DNA from: Pleodorina starrii
Lineage: Eukaryota > Chlorophyta > Chlorophyceae > Chlamydomonadales > Volvocaceae
Assembly: GCA_030267565.1 (NCBI GenBank)
Contig: BRXU01000022.1
Coordinates: 144,001-208,000 of the forward strand
Reading direction: 5' to 3'
DNA: 64,000 nucleotides
The notes below the pieces were generated by a model that was not told the DNA's origin, did not search any database, and saw nothing but the letters and a program-made list of their open reading frames with translations. This document shows, piece after piece, positions 22,801-33,370 of this stretch. The position numbers and the translations under genes are program-made. The stretch's first letter is position 1. Each line of letters begins with the position of its first letter.

Positions 22801-25800
22801 CACCCACCCACCCACCCACCCACCCATCCACCCACCCACCCACCCACCCACCCACCCACCCACCCACCCACCCACCCACCCACCCACCCACCCACCCACC
22901 CACCCACCCACCCACCCACCCACCCACCCACCCACCCACCCACCCATCCATCCACCCACCCACCCACCCACCCACCCACCCATCCACCCACCCACCCATC
23001 CACCCACCCACCCACCCATCTACCCACCCACCCACCCACCCACCCATCCATCCACCCACCCACCCACCCACCCACCCACCCACCCATCCACCCACCCATC
23101 CACCCACCCACCCATCCACCCACCCACGCACCCACGCACCCAACCACCCACCCACCCACCCACCCACCCACCCACCCATCCACCCATCCACCCACCCACC
23201 CACCCACCCACCCACCCACCCACCCACCCACCCACCCACCCACCCACCCACCCACCCACCCACCCACCCACCCACCCATCCACACACCCATCCACACACC
23301 CAGTCACACACCCAGTCACACACCCAGCCACACCAAACCACACACCCAGCCACACACATACACACGCCCTCACACACAGCCTCAACCCCGCCCCCCACGC
23401 CCTCACACCCCCCCCACACACACCCCCGCCAGCTGTCGCTCACTTGACCAGCGGCACCGACAGCAGCGCCACCAGCTGCCTCTCCGCGCGCACATCGCCC
23501 CCCAGACCGGGGCCGCGATCGCCCAGCGTGGACTGAGCCGCAGCCAGCACCTCGTCCACGTACGACAGCACGCCGGGGTGTACGGAACCGGCGTACGACA
23601 GCAGGGCGGTGTACATCTCCACGGCATCGGCGGCCGCCAGGTGCGGCTGAGAGGTGATGATCTGCGGAGCGGGGCGGAGCGGGAGGGCGGGCGGGCGGAC
23701 GGGCGGGCGGGCGGGGGAGTTAAGCCGGGTTCGGGTTCCGGTTTCTGTCGTACTTTCCCCGTGTGGCGCACCAAACTCGGATTACTACTAACAGTGCCCC
23801 CCAACATGTTGACACGGGGTGCCCCCCGCCCCCCCCCACCCACACCAGCAAAACCCACAGCACCCGTCCCGCCTAGTCTCCCCATCACCCGGGTGAGAGA
23901 TGGTCCCAGTCGCTGTGGTGTCACTCCCATTACCCACCTAGCCCACCCCCACCCCACCCCCGCCCCACCCTAACCCCCACTCCCCACATCAGCCCCCACT
24001 CCCACCCCCCACCCCCACGCCTTCCCCACCCCCCACCCCACCCCCCATCCCCCACCCCAACCCCTCCCCCCCCCACGCACGCACACTCGCGATGGCCGCC
24101 TTGAACTTGCTGAAGGCGTCAATGGCCGCCAGCTCCTCAATGACCCGCGGGTCGCTCCCCGCAGCCGCAGCCGCCGAGGCGTACTTGGCCAGTCGGTCCA
24201 TCAGGGCAGCCATCACGCTGTGAACCTAAGGGGGGGGAGGTGGGGGTTGCGGGGGGGGAGTAAAGGGGGGTTTGAAGAGTGAATTTGCAAGGGGGGAGGG
24301 GGGGTTATCCAAGCTGAATGGAGTGGAGTGTCGTACAGTCCGTATCTGTGTGACCGACCGTGTTGAACGCGCCGTGCTCCCCGTGTGGGTGACCACACGC
24401 CCCGGCCACGCAAACGTCCCCGATCTCCCTCCCTCCCTCCCTCCCTCCCCCCCTCCCTCCCTCTGTGTATGTACGTGTATGTATGTGCATGTACGTGTAT
24501 GTGTGTGTATGTATGTGTCCACGCACCTTGACCCCGGGTTGCAGCTGCGGCAGCACCCCCAGCAGAGCCTCCAAGGTACCCAAATGGAAGCGGTCGGGGA
24601 AACCCTGGATCAGGGCCTGGAGGGGGGGAGGGGAGGGAGGGGGGAGGGGGGGGAGGAAAGGGTACCGGGTGCAAAGGGGGGTTAGGGCGGAACAGCGAGC
24701 GGCGGGGTTTTGCGGCTTCAAAGGGGGGAGGGGCGGGGGGGCCAGGTCCCGTGTCTCCCCTCGGGGTTTGGCGCCCTCCCCGCACCCCCCTTGCCGCCCC
24801 CCTCTTTCCCCAAGGACGCTGATGGCGGTCGGTTTCTGCGGTCCGATCCGGTCCCGTGACTGTCCTCAAAGTAAGAATGGTGGTGGTGGGAGGGGGGCCC
24901 GTCGGGGGAAGGGCGGGGGCGTGGCGGTGACAGCGCTGCGGAACGGGCGCCATACAGCGCCACACACACCCCTCCCCACGCAAGGCTTGCCTCGTACCTC
25001 CCGCCCCTTCGTCGTCCCCACCTCCCACCCCCAGTCCACTCACGTACTCTGCACGTCTGCCTGTAAGCTATTGCCAATGCGGGCTGTTCCACCTCCCTAA
25101 CCCTCTCTCACACCCACCCACCCACACACGCACCCACACACCCACACACGCATACCCCCCCCCACCCACACACGCACCCACCCACACACGCACCCAAACC
25201 CCCCCCGCCCCCCCCCACCCCCCCCCCCACCCCCCCCACCTGCATGAGATAGAGCTGCGCCAGGTCATCCCGGCAGCTGGTGATCTGATCCAACACGCGG
25301 GGGAGGACCTGGAAAAGGTTGGGCAGATGGGAGGGGGTGTAGATGGAAGAGCAAGCGAAGCGGGGAATGAACTGTGAAAGTAGTAACGGAGACTGGGGAT
25401 GGGATGGGGGGGGACCGCGGGGTCGGGTTGGGGACGGAAATGTGCGATGGGAGATGCGAGGTGGGGATGAGAGGTGGGGATGAGAGGTTAGAGTCCCGGG
25501 GCCGCCGTAGGGAAGGAGTGGGACCCAAGGGGCAGGGACAGGGATAGTAAGAGGGCGAGAGGGACCCAGCGACAGAGGCGGGCGCGGAGTGCGCGCATGC
25601 GCGCCGTCACCTCCGCCCACCCGCAGCCCTCTGTGCCCTCTGGCTTCAACACGCCCTTGAATACGCCCACCCACTCCCCACCCCCACCTCGCGCCCCGCC
25701 CCCCCCCTCAAAAAAGGACAGAGGGAAACAACACACACACACACACACAAACACAAACACAAACACCCACTCAGACATCCCCCTCCCCCCATCCCTCCCC

Positions 25801-28800
25801 CCCTCCCTCCCTCCCTCCCCCCCTACCTGGTCCCTGTACAGCTCGAAGCTGAGTCCATCCAGCTGACTGAGGTAGGTCAGGTTCTTGCCCACCAGGTCTT
25901 GCAGCTGCTGCCGCTCGCGCTCGCGCTTCTCCTTATCCCTGGGCGTGGGGGGGTGGGGGGAGGAGGGGGGGAGGAAGGGGGGAAAGGGAAGAAGGGGGGA
26001 CGAAGGTGAGGGGCTTTGTTCGAGTGAAGCGCGTCCATGGGGAAGGGGGGATAACGGGTAAGGGAAAGGGGCGTGAGTGGGGAGGGGGAGGGAAGTGGGG
26101 CGGGGGGGGGGGAGGGGGAGGAGGTGGCGGGCCGGCTGGGCCGGGTGGGGTGGGGTTCCCGTATCAGGGTTTTTTCCGTGATCGCCGGCCTCCCTCCCCT
26201 CCCTCGACCTCCACCCACCCACCCACCCCCCTCCCCCGGCTCCTCCATCGTCGCTCCGCTCAAGCCCCAACGCTGCGCCCAAGCCCCAATCACCCTCCCC
26301 CCATCGCCCATCTCTCGCCTTTCTCATTTAGGCCCCTCCCCCCCAACCCGGCCCTCACCCCTGCCCCTCCCCCTGCCCCTCACCCCCACCCCTCCCCCTC
26401 CGCCTCCCCCTTTTTCACCCCTCCCCCCTTCACCACCCTTCACCCCTGCCCCTCCCCCCTCACCTTGCGCTTCCCTGGTGCTGCAGCCTCACCCACAGCT
26501 TGTTCATCTCTATGAAGTTGGTCATCAGGAAGTCAAGTGCGTCCTGGATGGAGCCCGAGGAGGGGCCCTCGAACTGGGAGCCGGTGTCGGGCAGCAGACC
26601 CTTGGCGCGCTGACACAGGTAGGCGCGCAGGAAGAGGCCGCGGGTGGGGTGCTGGACACCCTGCGGCAGCGTGGGAGGGGGAAGGGGAAGGGGGAGGGGG
26701 AGGAGGGAGTGATATGCTCCGTTATGGAACATGAGCGCGTGGGAGCAAGAGGGAGGAAGGGGGGAAGGGGAAGGGGGAACGGGAGAAGGGGAAGAGGGCG
26801 GTGCGTCGTTGGTCGGGGTGGTTGCAGCAACCGGGCCTCCCCCCCCCGGGATAAGCTAGGAACCCAGGAGGAGGGAGGGAGGAGGGGAAGGAGGAGGGGA
26901 GGGAGGAGGGGAGGGAGGAGGGGAGGGAGGAGGGGAGGGAGTGGGGGTATTGAGGGGTGGTGGTGGTGGAAGGTTGCAATCAGGCGCAGACAATGCGCCC
27001 ACCTTGCCTTCATTCCCTCCCCGCCCCCCCCCCCGTCCTCCCGGCTCCGCCACTCCCAGCCCCAGCCCCACCCCCACCCCCACCCTCAGCCCCAGCCCCA
27101 CCGCTGCGGATTCATCTTGATCTTTATCTTTATCTTTATCTACGCCCCCCCTCCCTTGTATGTCCCCCCCCCCCACCCACCCACCCCACCCACCCACCCC
27201 ACCCCCCACCCACCCCCCACCCACCCATCCACCCCCACCCCCCCACCCCCCACCTTGCACATCTCCACCAGGTCCTTGAGCACATCCCGGGGGCTGGCCT
27301 CCAGGGACTTGATGTACAGGCAACCCACCGCAACCATCAGGTAGCTGAGGGGCGGGCGGGAAGGGGGGGTTGAAGAGTGAATTTGCAAGAATGATACAAG
27401 AAGCGGGGGGTCAGGGAGTGTTATGCTCCTTTATATAAGAAGCGAGGGGGAACAGGCAGCCAGAACCAGGGCGAAAGGGGTGCCAGTACAGCAGCAGGAG
27501 CAGCAGCAGCAGCGACAACAGGGAGTGGCCGCGATTCGGCGTCGGGTGCGTCAAGGGCGTTGCGCACATGCAGGGGATTTCGGAGCGCAACGGCGTGTTT
27601 GGCGGGCCTGAGCCTGCTGCTGCAAGATACGGTGTTCGGCCGGGACAGGGGTGGGGGGCAGGTGCACGCGCCTTGCACGTCCCTCTGGCGCGGAGGGTAC
27701 GACCCAAACGCGCATATCACATGGGCGGGCTGGCGGGCGGGCGGGCCAGACAGCTCCACCGGAACGCGCGTCTCAGCGCCTGCGCGGATGTAATGTCTAG
27801 GGAGGGAGGACCCTAAGCCCAACGGACCCATGGGTCTGTCCAAATCCCCCAATCCCCCTTCACGGTCGGACAGAAACCGTGTTGGTCAGGCAGGGCAGGG
27901 CTGGGCGGGGCGGGGCAGGGCAACGGGGGGCGGGGCGGGACGGAGGCGGGGTCGCCACTGTCGTTAGGGGCCAGGCCTTGCGCGGCCAGGCGGGCTCAGG
28001 CCTGAAGTAATTGTATCGGATCACCGTATCGGATAACCGTATAAGAACCTTCGGGTGCGAGGGGAGGGGGAGTGCCGATGGGATCGGGTTTGTCGGGACA
28101 CAAGCTTCGCCGGGCACCCCGTGTGTATGTGTCTGTGTGTCTGTGTGTCTGTGTGTCTGTCACTCACAGTCGCGGCAGTACGTTCCCCGCGTGCTGCACC
28201 AGCTCGTACAGCTCCCCGTAGCTGCGACCCTTGCCGCGCTCGTCGGAGAAGAAAGCCTGCGGGGAAGGGCGGAGTCGGGAAGGGCGGAGTCGGGAAGGGC
28301 GGAGTCGGGAAGGGCGGAGTCGGGAAGGGCGGAGTCCGGAAGGGCGGGGCGGAGTTGAAAGAAATAGCCCGCATTAGCAACGGGTGATTGGCTGGCGAGA
28401 TCAAAGGGGGGGGGGGCGGCAAGGGCGGGTTGTACATGTGCAGTGGGGTGGAGTGCAGTGGGTACGAAACCCGCCCGTCCGACAGACAGACAGACAGGCA
28501 GGCAGGCAGAGGGGGCATGAGGCGGGCGGAGGTGCGCGGAGGCGGGCCTGCGGGGAGCACTCCCGCTCGGGCCGCAGGGCACGCGCAGGGGGGGGGACAT
28601 GTCATCGCGCCATCGGAGATCCCAGCAGTCGCCGACAGCGCCGACGTCCACATTCCCCTCTTCCCTCCCCTCCCCTCCGGGTGTTCCGACGGCCCCTCAT
28701 CCGGATCCGGATCCTGCCGCCCGGATGTTCGGGAGCCCCGGGGCCCGTTTTGCCCGCGCCGCGCGGGAGGTACCTCCAAACGCACCACATACCCTCCCCA

Positions 28801-31335
28801 CCACCACCGCACAGGTCACGCGCAAATGCTTCCCCGCGGCGACTCGGCGCCCGATGCGCAGTGCAACCCTGTGTACGGTGCAATACGCTGCAGTACAGTA
28901 CGGCGCGCTCTGCTCACTTCCAGGTGCGCCAGCTGGTCGAATACGAGCATGTACAGCTCGTAGTACTTTTGCGGCTGCAGCTGAGAGGTGCGCAGCTCCG
29001 CCAGCATCCCCGCCGCGTGCTTGAGCGCGTCCCGCATGTTGTCATCCTCCTGGGGTGCGTCGAGCGTCGAGCGTCGAGCGTCGAGCGTCGAGCGTCGAGC
29101 GGCGAGGGGGAGGGTAAGGGCGAGGAGAGGGAGGGAGGGAGGGAGGGAGGGAGGGCCGGAGCGGGGACGCAGAGGCGGTTGGGCGTGACCGTTGGACAGG
29201 TGGGGTTCGGGGAGGGCGGGAGGAGGGAGGGGCCGGGGCGGGGCGGGGTGGGGTGGGGCGGGGCGGGGTGCTGAGGTTAAGGGGCGGCGTGGTAGGATGC
29301 GTTGAGGACGGTGGGGTTGCAGCGATGCCGCATACCGCACAGGTTGCAATCAGTGTAGGAAGGAGGATGGAGGATGCCTAGGGCTTTGGCCCGGTGAGGG
29401 AGTGGGCCGGCCAGGGAAGGCCGTCTGGCGCAGCTAAGTGCAGCGAAAGGGGTAGAGGCAGTTGAAACACGCAGGGCTTCGCCGTCGTGCTTGCAAAGCT
29501 TTCTGCAACCGTGGCTGTATGATTTGATGGACATATGAAGTATAGAATGCACACAGCTCCGGTACGAAACGCAGGCAGAGCAGCACGCACTCACGATGGC
29601 TTTACGCATGTGGAACGCACTCCGCTTGATGGCAGTGCTGGCATCGTTAAGGATTCGCTGCTGTTCATCCGCTGATGGAAATGCAGCAGTGTCCTGGAGA
29701 CAAGGAAACATTGATGATTTTGCGCGTTCCTAGGAGGGTGCTTTGGCGATCCGAGAAGGTGCTCTCCCACCATGATTCTCAAGCCCGCCAGCCAGTATCA
29801 CAGTACAGTGTAAAATAGTATGATGGTTCTCGTCTACAGCATTTCGGGCACGGCCCAGCCGAACTCCGAGAACTCGTTACTGCAGCAAAATAGCGCAGCT
29901 GTAGGCCAACACTGGGGCTGAATCGTTATGCTGCAATGTCAATCAATATAGATGTTTGTAGAAGAGTGTGAATGAAGCAACAGGCCGAGCCGTACGCTAC
30001 CCCGGTTTCGAGGACTAGGAGTTCGGCAGCGAGAGTAATCGAGCCAGGGAGTTGCGTGTGTGCAAGGCGTGTCGCATTAATGGTGCCGTCGAGGACGAGA
30101 AGCACTTCCTGTTGGAGTGTTCTGCTCTCGTGTCAGCGCGGCAGAAGCTTTGGGACCTGGGTGTACCGGAGGGAGCGAGTGTTTGCGACGTCATGCAAAT
30201 AGACGATCAGCGCGGTCTTGCAAAGGTTGTTTATGACATGTTTTGCTTACGGCGCGAGCGCATCGCCGCGTAGAGTCGATGGAGACTCCTTCTCAGGTCA
30301 TGTTGCGCTTTTGTGACGTATCTGTCTTATGGTGTCTTTATGCCCTTTCTGCTACGGTTGATTTTTTTTTATCCTATCTTTTTGTTCCTTTTGCTTGACT
30401 GAGGCGGTTCATGAGCCTTCGGGTTCGTTTGAACCGTACGAGCTCACTGAAGCTTGTAACATCATCATCATCGAGTTCGGCAAGCTGTAACCAATTTCCC
30501 AATTTCCTGTTTACAATGGTTCTTAGGAAAGTCTCTGTCCAATGCCTTGCAAGCAGCTGGTACATAACCAAAGGCAACTGCCAGCTTAACCGTGCAACAT
30601 AACCACCCAACGACACAGGCAATCGCATGAAGTCGCAGTGCACTAGTTATCCGCTGTTATGGGCGGAATTCTTCGGTCCTCTGCCTTCGAGCGTTGAAGT
30701 TTGGGCATTCAAAGCTCTGACTCGTCGCTAAGGTCAAAGTCCTTCGCAATTACAAACGTCATAATCGACTGGAGCAGGTTCATTCTAGACCGTCGAACTG
30801 AGTGGCGCAGCGGGGTACGGGGAAATGTGGAACCTGCCGACACGGTTGGCCGTTTGGCTACCCATACAGCTAGGCCGGTACACAACATTGGTGAAGGTAC
30901 CCCCCTACAAAGCAGGATAGTAGGAAGCGTTGAGTTGCACATAAACTGAGTGGGGTAGAGAAGGTGTTAAGCACATAAAAAGCAACTTCGAGAACCCTAG
31001 TACGAGTGCAGACCGGTCAGAGCCGCTCCCTACAAAGCTCCGCAATTGTGACTCACCCCAACGGCACGCATATACGACTCCTGGTTGGACATCTCGCTAA
31101 GGAGACCTGACACTGTAATTTCGCTGCTCGCTCTGCCAAGCAAGGCGTCAAAAGGTAAGCTGAAGCCTTTGAAACCTTCGACGCCAACTGTGTTCGAACC
31201 GGCTGTTGCTGCCGTCTGTGCCGAAAACGCAATTGGGCTACCTTGCACTGCCGAAATGATAAAAGGACCTATCTCGCACAACCCAGCCTGAGTAGGTTTC
31301 AGTGGAGGCTTCACTGCGTTGAATGTCGGCTCCAT
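16802..31335 (-). CDS. VPS35: VPS35, cargo-binding core subunit of retromer
   Basis: Exons: 31335-31057, 29693-29595, 29049-28918, 28256-28168, 27344-27254, 26660-26464, 25938-25827, 25308-25240, 24616-24527, 24225-24085, 23661-23444, 21685-21583, 21141-20914, 20123-19716, 19113-18946, 18440-18036, 17653-17486, 16969-16802. Phases agree throughout, giving 1054 residues. Vps35 sorts endosomal cargo with Vps26 and Vps29. Landmarks: [50 protein letters not shown] (the PRLYL Vps26-contact motif, split by an intron), [67 protein letters not shown] and [20 protein letters not shown]. Usual length is about 790. The excess comes from a 93-residue first exon (tentative), a charged Lys/Glu/Gly insert after [10 protein letters not shown] and an Ala/Gly/Glu insert after CLWWQ. 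The core assignment is secure; the first exon is the weak point. Confidence 0.93.
20599..20718. repeat. CCCCCA hexanucleotide array in a VPS35 intron
   Basis: About 20 uninterrupted units. The VPS35 sense strand is TGGGGG-repeated. A CA-rich microsatellite follows at about 20838-20912. Confidence 0.95.
22079..23280. repeat. 1.2-kb CCCA/CCAT tetranucleotide satellite in a VPS35 intron
   Basis: The array is almost pure ACCC with interspersed ATCC units, preceded by CACACA/GCCCTC repeats (21995-22080) and followed by CACACCCAGT-type degenerate repeats to about 23360. It fills most of the intron 21686-23443. The sense RNA would be (UGGG)n. The long frames here (THPPTHPP and GGWVGGWV) are artefacts. 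Confidence 0.97.
28262..28340. repeat. 15-bp tandem repeat in a VPS35 intron
   Basis: GGGAAGGGCGGAGTC is repeated about five times, with one variant copy. Confidence 0.9.
29056..29102. repeat. 7-bp tandem repeat in a VPS35 intron
   Basis: GTCGAGC is repeated about six times immediately upstream of a G-rich stretch. Confidence 0.85.
30018..30370 (+). mobile_element. Truncated 3' end of a LINE-type retrotransposon
   Basis: A plus-strand frame following a stop at about 30015 ends at 30273. It contains [10 protein letters not shown] followed by [10 protein letters not shown], a C-x2-C...H-x4-C pattern typical of the zinc-binding C-terminus of LINE reverse transcriptases. Only this last 85 or so residues remain. 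A T-rich tract and CATCATCATCATC follow at 30360-30470. It lies in VPS35 intron 1, antisense to the gene. Confidence 0.7.
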
Positions 31336-31829
31336 TCCGTCCCCGACCGCTCCTCTTACCAAGCATGCGTTGCGCTTCAATTGCACAGGTGCTGTCGCAA
31401 GGTGGAGGACCTCTACGCAAGTCCGTTCTACATTTCAGCAGGTGCGGGGTGTTTTCGAGAGGGTTCGCTGCGCATTTACGACGTGTTGACGCATGCTTAC
31501 TTCACTATTTCAAACACGGGGCGTTGCCTCTACTTTCGTCAGCTTATGATGTCGTCATTGAATAATTGGTGACGCACTCCGTCAAGCATCTGGTATCAAT
31601 AGGTTCCTTCTGCTTCCGCCCTCCGTCCCCTATTCGCACGCGCACGCGGGCCTCAGCTGCACCAGACGATCGTAGTTGGTCCATTGTGACATATTCCAAA
31701 TGCAAATGGCTTGCGACGCCTTAACGACGTTGCTGTCGCCTTCCTGCGCGGTCTTCAAATTAACCTGTTCGCAACCCGTCCGCCCCGTCCTCGCCCGCGG
31801 AACAGCTACCCGCCGTCCGCCACCCAAGA
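31336..31829. other. Putative shared promoter between VPS35 and the small plus-strand gene
   Basis: The two predicted start codons point away from each other and are 494 bp apart. No clear TATA box is evident. Short frames here show no recognisable protein. Confidence 0.4.
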
Positions 31830-32048
31830 ATGGTTTGCCCTGTCTGCATCACCACGGCGATTGTGGCCAACGCGCCCGCCCTGGCCGGCCTGGGCCTGGG
31901 AGGCGTGGCGGCTGTCAAGATGTGCATTAATCGCAACCGGGCGCCGACGCAGTCGCAGCCCACCCAAGAGCAAGCGCGCACCAAGCAAGTTCCGCGCCCC
32001 CTTGTTGACCCCATCAAAGTGAACCGCTACGACGAGGAGGAGTGGTGA
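31830..32048 (+). CDS. Small 72-residue protein with CxxC and hydrophobic segment
   Basis: ATG at 31830 opens a 72-codon frame. It begins MVCPVCITTAIVANAPALAG, continues with a Gly/Ala/Leu/Val stretch long enough for one membrane span (about residues 7-30), then a Gln/Arg/Lys-rich tail ending DEEEW. The sharp division between a hydrophobic N-terminal half and a charged tail, and a good context (CAAGAATGG), suggest a real single-exon gene. I do not recognise the family. It is divergent from VPS35 and convergent with the kinase gene. A TGTAA at 32839-32843 could end its transcript after a long 3' UTR. Confidence 0.5.
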   Translation: MVCPVCITTAIVANAPALAGLGLGGVAAVKMCINRNRAPTQSQPTQEQARTKQVPRPLVDPIKVNRYDEEEW

Positions 32049-33370
32049 TGCCCTTTTCGTGCTAGCCGAGTCGCGCCGTTCTGTACATATGTGGAACACC
32101 CTGAAGCGGCTATGTGAAACCATCAGGTGCGCTACGGCCACCTGGTCAAGGCTAGGCCCTGCTAGGCATTGCAGGCTTACCAGCCATGGACGCCGCGTGG
32201 TGCCCGCCCCCGCATTGATTTTGATTGCTGTGGGGTGCGCCACCAGCGTTCGTCAAACTAGGTGTTTTGTCCATTGCCATCTTTGATCATGCAGCTGCAG
32301 GGCTCATGCGCTAGCCTTGCACTGCCCCCGGACACGGATACGCAGTTACGCATTCATGTTTGATGGATTAAGACTGCCTGATTGTAGTACGGTACGTTGC
32401 GCTGAGCGCTGCTGAAGATGACGATTCTTTTCTTTTTCCTTGCGCAAACATGGTGGTGGTTGTATGGTCGCGCATTCACTTTAATAATGAGGTTGTTCGG
32501 ACGTTTTCAGTCGTGGCCGCATGTCGTAGGAACAGGGTAACTAGCAGGGTTGCTGACACGAGTTGGTGACGTGTGTTGTGTTCACGAGTGGTGTCGGCCT
32601 GTTTTGCCGGGGCGTATAGGGAAGGAGGGGTCTTTCAGTTGCAGTGCGCGATCTGCTGTCAGATCTGTCGACCCCACGGGCTCGCTCGTTCCTGTTGTCA
32701 GTAGCTAAGGGCGTCTGGCCTGGCTGCGCTTTCCGTTGTCCGGTCGTACCCGCTGCAGTGCGCGGCCAGCGATCCTGCTCGCTGTACCGTGCATCCCGAA
32801 AGGTCCCGAACGCCCCTTCGAAGGGTTTTTGAGCTCACTGTAACAGCAACAACGAGTTCAATCCCATCATTGGTCTGCAGCATGCCCAAGGAAATCAGAG
32901 AAAGGGCGGATGAATGGCCTGTTCGAAATGTCCAGGGTACAAATTTAGTCACTGCCCCGGCACGTGCCAGGTCGTAGCTTTAATTTAGGTCACTCACGCC
33001 TCACGCCGAACCCAATTCGGACTCGCCACAAAATGTTCAAAAGGACACACGTATCCATTCTGAACATACTGGTGATCGCTCTATACCCTACGGATCAGTA
33101 CTGAGCAGTACTTACGACAAACACAGTCTCTCTCATGGACTGGCTCCCGGGGCACATTTCTGCGACCAAACTGAGCAGGAAGAAAACGGCCTTACGTAGC
33201 CTCAGCCCAACATAGATACATACCTCGAAGTGTGCGGCACGAGATAACCATTTGTGGGAGCGCGCACATGCTTTTCCCACGGACATGCAGCGGTGACCCA
33301 CGCGAACTCTCCATGAGTAAGTACCACATGATTCGGCCCTTAATAAGAGGTCTAGAGCGCCTCTCGGCCC
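32049..33370. other. Convergent 3' region
   Basis: Probable 3' UTRs of the small plus-strand gene and the minus-strand kinase gene. No protein-like frame or RNA gene is seen. Confidence 0.4.
32839..32843 (+). promoter_or_regulatory. Possible polyadenylation signal TGTAA
   Basis: TGTAA is the usual polyadenylation signal in volvocalean algae. This copy is the first I noticed downstream of the 72-residue frame. Confidence 0.35.

Larger units (their letters stand above)
17266..27390. repeat. Recurrent short motif in five VPS35 introns
   Basis: TTTGAAGAGTGAATTTGCAA, preceded by a G run, occurs at about 18482-18509 and 24265-24291. Near copies lie at 27363-27390 and, more diverged, 20214-20245; a shortened inverted copy lies at 17266-17290. 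Each is in a different intron. The span given covers the outermost copies. Confidence 0.75.

Noticed and set aside
22002..23360. CRISPR-like or regulatory repeat array
   Set aside because: No spacers; a pure tetranucleotide satellite in a eukaryotic intron.
21647..23973. Very long frames of THPP and GGWV repeats on both strands
   Set aside because: They are translations of a CCCA/CCAT satellite lying between two well-defined VPS35 exons.
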